From: SFDP01 sp051653625
Lineage (GTDB): Bacteria > Bacillota > Clostridia > Lachnospirales > Lachnospiraceae
Length of the DNA stretch: 6,724 nucleotides
Direction: 5' to 3'
Assembly (NCBI GenBank): GCA_051653625.1
Contig: JBOFWM010000085.1
Span: forward strand, 1-6,724
Shown: positions 1 through 4,752 of the stretch, piece by piece
Numbering within the stretch: the stretch's first letter is position 1
Layout of the letters: each line of letters opens with the position of its first letter
Notes under the pieces: model-generated
Databases searched by the model: none
Seen by the model: the letters and a program-made list of their open reading frames with translations, nothing else
What the model was told of the DNA's origin: nothing
Position numbers and translations under genes: made by a program

Positions 1-195
1 GATGGATATGCACCAACATATACGAGAACAGATTTAACAGATAAGCTTCATGAATCATTTGGATTTAGAACCGATTATCAAATCATCTCTCAGAGAAATA
101 TTAAAAAAATTTGCACTTCTACAAAAAAAGAGAAAAATACCACATTTAAAAGAAAAGAGAAAGTCTCACAAGTACCGTATATGTGGTACTTGTGA
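1..195 (+). pseudogene. IS1634/IS4-like transposase, C-terminal fragment (5' end outside window)
   Basis: Frame 1 is open from the first base to TGA at 193-195. The peptide starts DGYAPTYTRTDLTDKLHESF and continues GFRTDYQIISQRNIKKI, which I recognise as the extreme C-terminus of DDE transposases of the IS1634/IS4 type (cut-and-paste insertion sequences). The family usually ends soon after the KKI segment. Here about 25 Lys/Arg-rich and unrelated residues follow, and the stop lies inside the terminator stem, so the natural stop may have been lost. The rest of the gene is beyond the window edge, so I cannot tell whether the element is intact. The family call rests on remembered similarity only. 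Confidence 0.7.
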
Positions 196-211
196 GACTT
201 TCTCTTTTTTT
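153..211 (+). terminator. Very strong hairpin terminator behind the IS transposase
   Basis: Perfect 24-bp stem: arm 153-176 pairs with 185-208 around an 8-nt loop (177-184). It is followed on the plus strand by further T residues, and A-rich sequence precedes it. The plus-strand gene at the left edge reads into it, so it is a rho-independent terminator for that transposase. It might also act as a barrier within the insertion sequence. Confidence 0.8.
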
Positions 212-314
212 AACTGTCAAAGATGAGAATATGTTATCACGAAAAAGTGATTTTTTTAAGCTTAAGATATTAACATCCCAAATTGTTTTTCTATTGTCAA
301 AGTCATAATAGTTT

Positions 315-350
315 AGAACAGGATAACTTTTTTAGTTATCCTGTTCTTTT
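315..350 (+). terminator. Second hairpin, terminator-like, in the 199-407 gap
   Basis: A perfect 14-bp stem (315-328 with 334-347, 5-nt T loop) is followed by a short T-rich tail on the plus strand. Apart from this I see no gene in 196-407, which is AT-rich spacer. TGTCAAAG occurs near both 214 and 294 and may mark an old element end, but I cannot support that. The tail is poor on the minus strand, so it is not clearly the terminator of the dehydrogenase remnant ending at 408. Confidence 0.5.
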
Positions 351-407
351 GCATATCGTAGCTGTTTTGTTACTCTAAGTTAATCCTGCATTAAGAGGAA
401 AAAGATT

Positions 408-713
408 TCACAATTTAGTTTGATCCTGCTGAATAACAGAATGACAAATACAATAACTATTTTTATGTATCAGGCGAGCAAGACCACGACCAACTATTTG
501 TGGATTTGCTAAGAAATCTTTTGGTATTGGAAATGGTTCAGTCGATTTTGTTCTCGTAAGAGGAGGTTGGATTATATGAAAACTAATTCCTCTATCTTTA
601 TATTCAAGGCTTAAACATTTAGCCAAAGATTCTATTGCACCTTTTGGCGAAACATATGGACTAATATTATGAAATCCTGTAACTCCAACACCGGAGCATA
701 TAAAAATTACATT
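408..713 (-). pseudogene. Short-chain dehydrogenase/reductase (SDR) remnant, 5'-truncated
   Basis: Reading leftwards from 713, the frame is open to TGA at 408-410. The peptide NVIFICSGVGVTGFHNIS then PYVSPKGAIESLAKCLSLEY shows the SDR core: a beta-strand ending near Ser, then the catalytic Tyr-x-x-x-Lys (YVSPK), then the helix and the strand before PPLTRT. Members are NAD(P)-dependent oxidoreductases of about 250 aa. The N-terminal Rossmann half with the glycine-rich cofactor motif is absent. A TGA at 714-716 interrupts the frame; the preceding codons to 749 (LKKNIFGAILV) look like one more SDR helix, so a small internal deletion is likely. No start or ribosome site remains. An ATG at 626 would give only 72 aa without the catalytic Tyr. 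Non-functional. Confidence 0.72.
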
Positions 714-778
714 TCAAACTAGGATAGCTCCAAAAATATTTTTTTTCAATTATATACGGCGGTGAACATCTTTTTACA

Positions 779-807
779 CAAAAAAGAAAAAGGCTCCAAA
801 CGGAACC
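779..807 (-). terminator. Rho-independent terminator of the flagellin gene
   Basis: On the minus strand GGTTCC (807-802), loop GTTT and GGAGCC (797-792) form a 6-bp GC-rich stem with one G-T wobble. A T-rich run broken by one C (791-779) follows. It lies about 50 nt past the flagellin stop. Confidence 0.8.
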
Positions 808-855
808 CCTCTTATTATGGTTAGTTATTTATGAACTTCTAACTTTTTTTACTAA

Positions 856-2778
856 TTAGCCAAGTAAGGATAATACTCCCTGATTTGACTGATTAGCCTG
901 TGCAAGCATTGCCTGACCAGCCTGTGCAAGAATGTTGTTGTTAGAGTATTTAACCATTTCTGTTGCCATATCTGTATCACGAATCTGGCTTTCAGCTGCT
1001 GTTGTATTTTCAACAACATTGTCTAAGTTAGCAATTGTATGCTCTAATCTATTTTGAACAGCTCCGAGAGTGGAACGCTGTTGGGATACTCTCTGGATTC
1101 CATCTGTGATCGCATCAATAGCATAAGTAGCTTCTACTCCATTTACTCCGCTAACCTTTAATCCTTTTACTCCAAGTCCTGCTGCACTCATACTATCAAC
1201 GGAAATACTAATTTTATTTGTCATATCAGCATCTGCACCTACGTGAAGATTTAAAGTAATCGCTCCTTTTACTTCTACTGTTCCCTGGGTGATTTCAAAT
1301 GTTCCGTCATTCTTATTTACAACTGTTGCAGCAGTATCTGCACCGATAGAGTTTGCTTTTACCAATTCATCAGCTATTATTTTATATACTTCAGTTGCCG
1401 TTGTTCCAGTTGTTGCCGTAACGGAATCTTCTTCAAGTGTACTATCCACACCATAGATAGTTTCATAAGAAGTATTGTTACCAATACTAACATCATATCC
1501 TTCTTTAATCATATTAATAATGTCTTCTCTAGTAGCTTTCAATTCTGCTGAGTCAGATAAATCTGTCTTTGTAGATACTATATATTCCTTTTCCGTTCCA
1601 TCTTTATCACGAATATACACTTTCTTTGGTGTTGTTGCATCTGCTTCTAACTTCATAATGTCTTTAGAAACATCAGCAAAGGATTCTGCCGTTTCTTCTG
1701 TTACAGTAATTTCTTTACCATTACGTGTAATAACATCTCCTTCTTTAAGAGATGTAGTACCACCATTTACAGCCTTAGCAGATAAATCAGCATTCAAAGA
1801 AGAATATTCATCATCTGCTAATGTATCTACAACTTCAATAGGATCATATTCATCTACTTTAGTTCCAAGTTTAGTAATAACGGAACCTGCATCTATAATA
1901 TCATTAATCTTACCAATTTCTACAAATCCTGCTCCAGCCTCTTTTGCATCTGCAAGAGAAGTAGTATCATCTCCCAAATTAGTAGCATTGTCTGCCTTTA
2001 CTGTCCATTTGATACCTCTAGAATCCGTAAAAGTATCATCTGCTGCCCAACCAAAGCCTGCACCTTTAGCTGTATTCAAGTCAGTTTTATCAACAACAGT
2101 AGTAGTTTTTCCATCAACAGTTATACTGTCACCTGTTTTTAAAGTAATAGTATCGGCCTTAACAGCACTAACATAATCATCATCTGTCTTTGTTCTATCA
2201 CTGGTATCGTCAATAGTATATTCCTTACCTGCAATTTCAATTTTACTTCCAATTTCCAAAGCTTTATCTAATACAAAAGTAGATGTCCCATTACCATTAT
2301 CTGTTAATTTACCTGCAAGACCTGCATCATAAGCATTCAAAGTTTTTGTAACTGCCTCACCCATACCTTTTAAAAGGTATGTTTCATTAAATTTTGTTGT
2401 TTCAGCAACACGGTCAAGTTCTGTTACTAATTGGTCAATTTCATTCTGAACATAGTTTCTGTCATCTTCTGACATACTTCCATTAGAAGCTTTCACTGCT
2501 AATTCGTTCATTCTCTGAAGCATATCCTGTACTTCATTCAAAGCACCTTCTGCTGTCTGTACTGCGGAAATACCGTCACAGGCATTTAAAGAAGCCTGTG
2601 AAAGACCACGAATCTGTTTTCTCATTTTTTCAGAAATAGATAATCCAGCTGCATCATCTGCTGCACGGTTAATCTTATAACCTGAAGAAAGTTTTTCTGT
2701 GGATTTGGACTGAACGTTTGCTGTTAATCCTAACATTCTGTTAGAGTTCATTGCTCTTAAATTGTGTTGTACTACCAT
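856..2778 (-). CDS. Flagellin, long hypervariable type
   Basis: Flagellin is the filament subunit, secreted through the flagellar type III apparatus. The 640-aa protein has both conserved ends. The N-terminal D0/D1 spans residues 1-138 (MVVQHNLRAMNSNRMLG, KLSSGYKINRAADDAAGL, LQRMNELAVKASNG, ETTKFNETYLLKG). The C-terminal D1/D0 spans about 553-640 (AITDGIQRVSQQRSTLGAVQ, ESQIRDTDMATEMVKYS, QAMLAQANQSNQGVLSLLG). The middle of roughly 410 residues is acidic and Thr/Asp/Lys-rich with recurring short beta units such as DSITVDGKTTTV and DVITRNGKEITV; it is the surface-exposed variable domain and makes this longer than a typical clostridial flagellin. ATG at 2778 has GGAGG 7 nt upstream. csrA lies upstream on the same strand across a 271-nt structured leader, suggesting CsrA translational control. 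I do not assign fliC, hag or flaA because paralogues are common. Confidence 0.97.
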   Translation of the reverse strand: MVVQHNLRAMNSNRMLGLTANVQSKSTEKLSSGYKINRAADDAAGLSISEKMRKQIRGLSQASLNACDGISAVQTAEGALNEVQDMLQRMNELAVKASNGSMSEDDRNYVQNEIDQLVTELDRVAETTKFNETYLLKGMGEAVTKTLNAYDAGLAGKLTDNGNGTSTFVLDKALEIGSKIEIAGKEYTIDDTSDRTKTDDDYVSAVKADTITLKTGDSITVDGKTTTVVDKTDLNTAKGAGFGWAADDTFTDSRGIKWTVKADNATNLGDDTTSLADAKEAGAGFVEIGKINDIIDAGSVITKLGTKVDEYDPIEVVDTLADDEYSSLNADLSAKAVNGGTTSLKEGDVITRNGKEITVTEETAESFADVSKDIMKLEADATTPKKVYIRDKDGTEKEYIVSTKTDLSDSAELKATREDIINMIKEGYDVSIGNNTSYETIYGVDSTLEEDSVTATTGTTATEVYKIIADELVKANSIGADTAATVVNKNDGTFEITQGTVEVKGAITLNLHVGADADMTNKISISVDSMSAAGLGVKGLKVSGVNGVEATYAIDAITDGIQRVSQQRSTLGAVQNRLEHTIANLDNVVENTTAAESQIRDTDMATEMVKYSNNNILAQAGQAMLAQANQSNQGVLSLLG

Positions 2779-2785
2779 AATTTTA

Positions 2786-2797
2786 CCTCCATGTTTT
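2786..2797 (-). promoter_or_regulatory. Flagellin Shine-Dalgarno overlapping a CsrA-type GGA site
   Basis: On the minus strand AAACATGGAGGT carries the GGAGG Shine-Dalgarno (2790-2786), 7 nt before the flagellin ATG. The same 12 nt match the CsrA consensus RUACARGGAUGU at 9 positions, including the GGA core. In Bacillus subtilis CsrA blocks hag translation by binding a site that overlaps the Shine-Dalgarno plus an upstream hairpin site. The parallel is inference. Confidence 0.5.
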
Positions 2798-2799
2798 AA

Positions 2800-2929
2800 A
2801 ATACATAATTTTGTATTTACAGGTGCATTCGTGCTCCTGTATTGGTTGTGTTACCTTTTTGTTGGTAACTTTAAATTTTGTGTGTGCTGTTTAAGCACCC
2901 ATGCAAGTATGTAATTGAAACACACTTGC
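2800..2929 (-). promoter_or_regulatory. Structured flagellin mRNA leader with five consecutive hairpins
   Basis: Read on the plus-strand coordinates: 2800-2817 (6-bp AATACA/TGTATT); 2818-2841 (TACAGG/CCTGTA, then an A-A mismatch, then GCA/TGC closing a 4-nt loop); 2850-2869 (GTTACC/GGTAAC, 8-nt loop); 2884-2898 (GTGCT/AGCAC); 2903-2929 (10-bp stem with one mismatch). The second hairpin carries a GGA at 2837-2835 preceded by ATACA, a candidate upstream CsrA site. The fifth is followed by six T on the plus strand, so it looks like a terminator against antisense transcription rather than in the flagellin direction. None has a U-tract in the flagellin direction. Confidence 0.55.
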
Positions 2930-2990
2930 TTTTTTGCGATTTCTTCCAGTAGTTGCATGCGGATTACTTTCATAAAATCGCTCTATAATA

Positions 2991-3010
2991 ACCGAACCTA
3001 GGTTTTCGGT
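2991..3010 (-). other. Palindromic hairpin between csrA and flagellin
   Basis: ACCGAA (2991-2996) pairs with TTCGGT (3005-3010); inside is a perfect 10-bp palindrome AACCTAGGTT (2995-3004). It sits 40-60 nt beyond the csrA stop. No T-run follows on the minus strand, so it is unlikely to be an efficient intrinsic terminator. Read-through from csrA to flagellin, or an mRNA processing or stability role, is more likely. Confidence 0.4.
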
Positions 3011-3013
3011 ATA

Positions 3014-3041
3014 TTATCTCTTGTTTCAGAAAATGATTTTA
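3014..3041 (-). promoter_or_regulatory. Weak sigma-28-like promoter candidate upstream of flagellin
   Basis: On the minus strand TAAA (3041-3038), a 16-nt spacer and AGAGATAA (3021-3014) partly match TAAA-N15-GCCGATAA: the -35 is complete, the spacer one base long, and only GATAA of the -10 agrees. The CCG of the -10 is missing. It is much poorer than the match at 4120-4146. I found no better flagellar promoter between csrA and flagellin. Confidence 0.25.
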
Positions 3042-3049
3042 TGTAATCT

Positions 3050-3310
3050 CTAATCATTTCTTACAAGTACTACTTTTGATTTCTTCTTATACTTTTCAGG
3101 ATATTCTTCCTGTGGGTAATATTTTGGCAAATTTACCAAAATTTCAGAGTTTTCAATCCTTTTTTCAATGGCTCTGCTTCTTGCAATATTTACTTCCTTT
3201 GGTGCATCAATCATGATTCTTGTCTGACCTGCACCACCGCCTAAAAATACAATTTTCACATCATCACCGACCATGATATACTCTCCATTTTTTACTGACA
3301 TTCGAAGCAT
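3050..3310 (-). CDS. csrA: CsrA-like translational regulator (carbon storage regulator family)
   Basis: CsrA is a small dimeric RNA-binding protein that recognises GGA in mRNA leaders and usually blocks translation; in Firmicutes its main target is flagellin, with FliW as antagonist. The protein is 86 aa and aligns without gaps to E. coli CsrA over the core: GEYIMVGDDVKIVFLG, GQTRIMIDAPKEV and the key Arg44 (VNIARS). Departures are Met at the usual Leu4, and Val-Lys where Arg6-Arg7 are normally found, Arg6 being an RNA-contacting residue. About 25 extra C-terminal residues (NLPKYYPQEEYPEKYKKKSK, then VVLVRND) are Lys/Tyr-rich. ATG at 3310 is set by AAGGAGG at 3324-3318, 7 nt away. It lies immediately upstream of flagellin and its own 5' side abuts the left inverted repeat. 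No fliW is in the window. Confidence 0.88.
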   Translation of the reverse strand: MLRMSVKNGEYIMVGDDVKIVFLGGGAGQTRIMIDAPKEVNIARSRAIEKRIENSEILVNLPKYYPQEEYPEKYKKKSKVVLVRND

Positions 3311-3338
3311 TTTGATTCCTCCTTAAATGAAAAATGAT

Positions 3339-3344
3339 TATTTG
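3339..3344 (-). promoter_or_regulatory. Weak housekeeping -10 candidate close to csrA
   Basis: On the minus strand a TATTAT hexamer lies about 30 nt before the csrA start, between the left repeat and the ribosome site. No convincing -35 is found 16-18 nt upstream (TAAGTT, inside the repeat). It might give low basal csrA expression independent of segment orientation. Confidence 0.25.
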
Positions 3345-3367
3345 CTATAATAGTCATATAGAAAAGT

Positions 3368-3391
3368 GTAACTTATTATTTAATGTGTTAC
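3368..3391. repeat. Left inverted repeat (IR-L) of the invertible segment
   Basis: These 24 bases, starting GTAACTTATT and ending AATGTGTTAC, are the exact reverse complement of 4165-4188. The site is itself an imperfect palindrome: the arm AAAAGTGTAAC (3362-3372) faces GTTACATTTT (3387-3396), differing at one position, around a 14-bp AT-only-like centre. Two inverted binding arms around a short core is the layout of a tyrosine recombinase crossover site. It lies 57 bp upstream of the csrA start. Confidence 0.9.
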
Positions 3392-3404
3392 ATTTTTGAA
3401 ATCT

Positions 3405-3429
3405 AAAAAAAGCCTATTTTATAGGCTTT
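3405..3429 (-). terminator. Terminator of the tyrosine recombinase gene
   Basis: A perfect 9-bp stem (AAAGCCTAT at 3409-3417, ATAGGCTTT at 3421-3429, 3-nt loop) is followed on the minus strand by a run of T (3411-3405). It lies about 33 nt past the recombinase stop and just inside IR-L, so in this orientation it would insulate csrA from transcription arriving from the segment. Confidence 0.82.
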
Positions 3430-3461
3430 ACAGGTATTTTTAGACAGTTTATAACTTATAT

Positions 3462-4052
3462 TTATAATTTTATTTTTTTGAAAATTTTATCTTTATCATC
3501 CTGCTCAATTCCTAAATATCGTTTTGTAATATCGAACGATGAATGATTAAAAATCGTTACCAAAAGTGCTGGTTCAATCCCTTGTTTCCAAGCATGATAA
3601 CCAAAAGTTTTTCTTAGAGAATGACAGCTAATCACACCCGAAATATCACAATGATAAGCTGCTTCTTTTATAATACGAAATGCCTGTGTTCTGGTTATCG
3701 ATACATTTTTATTACTATGATTAAATATAAAAGTGTTAGGTTCTATTGTTTTGTTATTTTGTTTTAAACATCTTTTATAATCTCTTAATATGTCTAAAAC
3801 ACTGGAATTTAGATATATTTGCGATACTTTTCCTGTTTTTTGTTCTGTGACTATAATATGATTTCTATATTCTTTCTTTTCAAAATTATAAACAGCGTTC
3901 CATTCTAAGGATAAAATATCTGAAATTCTAAGAGCAGTATTTAGACCTAAAATAATCAATAATTCATTCCTTTGATTAGGCTTTATTTTTCTATAGTAAC
4001 CTTTAAATTTTTCCAAATCTTTTACTTTTTTGATTGGTTGTGCTAAATTCAT
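3462..4052 (-). CDS. Small tyrosine recombinase (FimB/FimE-size), probable DNA invertase
   Basis: Tyrosine recombinases cut and rejoin DNA through a covalent phosphotyrosine. Counting from the first possible ATG (4058, 198 aa), all catalytic residues are present: Arg44 (TALRISDIL), Lys74 (EQKTGK), His146-x-x-Arg149 (SCHSLRKTFG), His172 (FNHSS) and Tyr181 (TKRYLGI). The protein is essentially a catalytic domain without the separate core-binding arm of phage integrases, as in FimB and FimE (about 200 aa). GGAGGG at 4065-4060 is only 1 nt from the ATG at 4058 but 7 nt from the one at 4052, so I choose 4052 (MNLAQPIKK, 196 aa). The gene lies wholly between the exact 24-bp inverted repeats and has its own terminator. 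A small integrase of a mobile element is the alternative; no cargo or attachment to a tRNA is seen. Confidence 0.9.
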   Translation of the reverse strand: MNLAQPIKKVKDLEKFKGYYRKIKPNQRNELLIILGLNTALRISDILSLEWNAVYNFEKKEYRNHIIVTEQKTGKVSQIYLNSSVLDILRDYKRCLKQNNKTIEPNTFIFNHSNKNVSITRTQAFRIIKEAAYHCDISGVISCHSLRKTFGYHAWKQGIEPALLVTIFNHSSFDITKRYLGIEQDDKDKIFKKIKL

Positions 4053-4119
4053 ATACATTCCCTCCGATTAAAGTGATAATATTTTCTCGATAATTAAATA
4101 ATATTTTTCAAAAAAAGTA

Positions 4120-4146
4120 TTAAGTTATTGTTCTAAACTCCGATAT
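4120..4146 (+). promoter_or_regulatory. Sigma-28 (SigD/FliA)-type promoter facing out of the invertible segment
   Basis: TTAAGTTA (4120-4127), an 11-nt spacer and TCCGATAT (4139-4146) match the flagellar sigma consensus TAAAGTTT-N11-GCCGATAA at 6 of 8 positions in each element, with exact spacing; the -10 matches the Bacillus form GCCGATAT at 7 of 8. It points right, through IR-R, into a resolvase pseudogene. After inversion it would point at csrA and flagellin, a typical sigma-28 target. The neighbouring minus-strand region up to 4190 must also hold the recombinase promoter, which I could not define. Confidence 0.7.
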
Positions 4147-4155
4147 ATAGAGTGT

Positions 4156-4197
4156 AAGAAAAAAGTAACACATTAAATAATAAGTTACTTTTTTCTT
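4156..4197. repeat. Perfect palindromic arms around the right crossover site
   Basis: 14-bp arms (4156-4169 and 4184-4197, AAGAAAAAAGTAAC and its complement) are perfectly inverted around a 14-bp centre. This extends the arm structure of IR-R beyond the 24 bp shared with IR-L and fits two recombinase subunits. It could also act as a weak AT-rich hairpin terminator on either strand. Confidence 0.7.
4165..4188. repeat. Right inverted repeat (IR-R) of the invertible segment
   Basis: Exact reverse complement of 3368-3391 over 24 bp (GTAACACATT ... AATAAGTTAC), 773 bp away. It is bordered by A-runs on one side and T-runs on the other, as is IR-L with small differences. It lies inside the 3' end of the resolvase pseudogene. 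Confidence 0.9.
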
Positions 4198-4620
4198 TTT
4201 GTTCATTTTTTTACGTTTTCTCAATTTGCTTATTCCAGTTGTTGTTGAACCTTTTTTATAGGAATATCGTTTTATTAATTCAATCGCATTCTTTATTTGT
4301 TTTTTACTGTACATCTTCGGTCTTCCCTTACAAAACTCTGGGTTTTGTTTTGCAATAACCTACCTTATTGTGTAGCTTCTACAATCATGTCACATTCAAA
4401 ATAAACAAATGCCAACATAATATTACGAATGACCGTATCTAATTCAAGACGGTGAGTCTTTGTACCAGTAATCATATCAGCATATATTTCTGTTGCTCCT
4501 GCTGACCGTAGAGCGTTCTACTGTACCTCTAAACTGTCACTGTCTTTTGCCTAACCTTTTCTTGAAACTCTTTCATAACCATAAATCATTATTTTAATCT
4601 ACTTTCGATTTCTATCTTTT

Positions 4621-4649
4621 TGTATTAAATACCTGCTAAGAAAAGTCAA
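4621..4649 (-). promoter_or_regulatory. Possible old housekeeping promoter of the resolvase pseudogene
   Basis: On the minus strand TTGACT (4649-4644), a 17-nt spacer and AATACA (4626-4621) lie about 30 nt before the resolvase ATG. The -35 is good (5 of 6), the -10 weak (3 of 6). If active, it would send transcripts leftwards toward the invertible segment. The stretch 4590-4698 holds nothing else I can identify. Confidence 0.3.
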
Positions 4650-4698
4650 TAGTTTCTTAACTGATTTTTCTTTTTTATTTCTTGATATATTTGCGTAC

Positions 4699-4732
4699 AA
4701 AAAATAGACTGTCCGTATGGCAGCCATTTTTT
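4699..4732 (-). terminator. Terminator-like hairpin after the IS110 remnant
   Basis: On the minus strand AAAAAATGGCTG and CAGTCTATTTTTT pair around an 8-9 nt loop (one G-T wobble, one bulged T), 21 nt beyond the IS110 stop. The A/T flanks make it terminator-like in both directions. Confidence 0.5.
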
Positions 4733-4752
4733 GTCTTTTTTACAAACATAAT

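Larger units (their letters stand above)
3368..4188. other. Putative invertible DNA segment carrying its own recombinase
   Basis: The 821-bp segment is bounded by exact 24-bp inverted repeats and encodes one gene, a FimB/FimE-sized tyrosine recombinase, plus its terminator at one end and an outward-facing sigma-28-like promoter at the other. Recombination between inverted sites flips the intervening DNA. Position p would become 7556-p, so the promoter start site (about 4153) would move to about 3403, giving a leader of about 93 nt to the csrA start. As sequenced, the promoter faces right, away from csrA-flagellin. Family-level precedents are fimS with FimB/FimE, the Clostridioides difficile flagellar switch with RecV, and Salmonella hin. 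That this segment inverts is inference. Confidence 0.72.
4120..4589 (-). pseudogene. Serine resolvase/invertase pseudogene (two TAG stops, deletion, frameshift)
   Basis: Serine resolvases of about 200 aa cut DNA with an N-terminal Ser. From ATG at 4589 the frame reads MIYGYERVSRKG-stop-AKDSDSLEVQ-stop-NALRSAGATEIYADMITGTKTHRLEL. The YxRVS motif keeps the nucleophile Ser. Both stops are TAG where the family has CAG (Gln). After LELDTV the text jumps to IRNIMLAFVYFECDMIVEATQ, so roughly 60 residues of the catalytic domain are deleted. A frameshift near 4370 then leads to VIAKQNPEFCKGRPKMYSKK and QIKNAIELIKRYSYKKG, the C-terminal helix-turn-helix region. The last frame runs to TAA at 4120 through IR-R, so its final ~30 residues are not authentic. 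A 64-aa ORF (4120-4314) is only this tail. Non-functional. Confidence 0.85.

Noticed and set aside
196..407. tRNA or other structured RNA gene beside the left IS fragment
   Set aside because: Only a simple terminator-like hairpin is present; no cloverleaf or conserved RNA motif can be traced.
1475..2176. 233-aa plus-strand ORF
   Set aside because: It lies antisense inside the flagellin variable domain, is Ser/Val/Leu-rich as expected from the complement of that coding sequence, and has no ribosome site or family resemblance.
2847..2877. Sigma-28 promoter with -35 TAAAGTTA in the flagellin leader
   Set aside because: The -35 is an excellent match, but the sequence 11 nt on (GTAACACA) has almost no agreement with the -10.
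3368..4188. CRISPR array or direct repeats
   Set aside because: Only two copies, inverted, with a gene between them; no spaced direct repeats anywhere in the window.
4156..4197. IR-R as only a terminator hairpin of the resolvase
   Set aside because: The hairpin is AT-rich and weak, and an exact 24-bp inverted copy 773 bp away flanking a recombinase is not explained by a terminator.
4120..4314. 64-aa minus-strand ORF as a separate small gene
   Set aside because: Its N-terminal half continues the resolvase C-terminal domain (GRPKMYSKKQ), and its end is read through the recombination repeat. It is part of the pseudogene.
4368..4589. TAG read as an amino acid (suppression or recoding) in the resolvase
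   Set aside because: The same gene also has a deletion and a frameshift, so simple decay explains the two TAG codons better.
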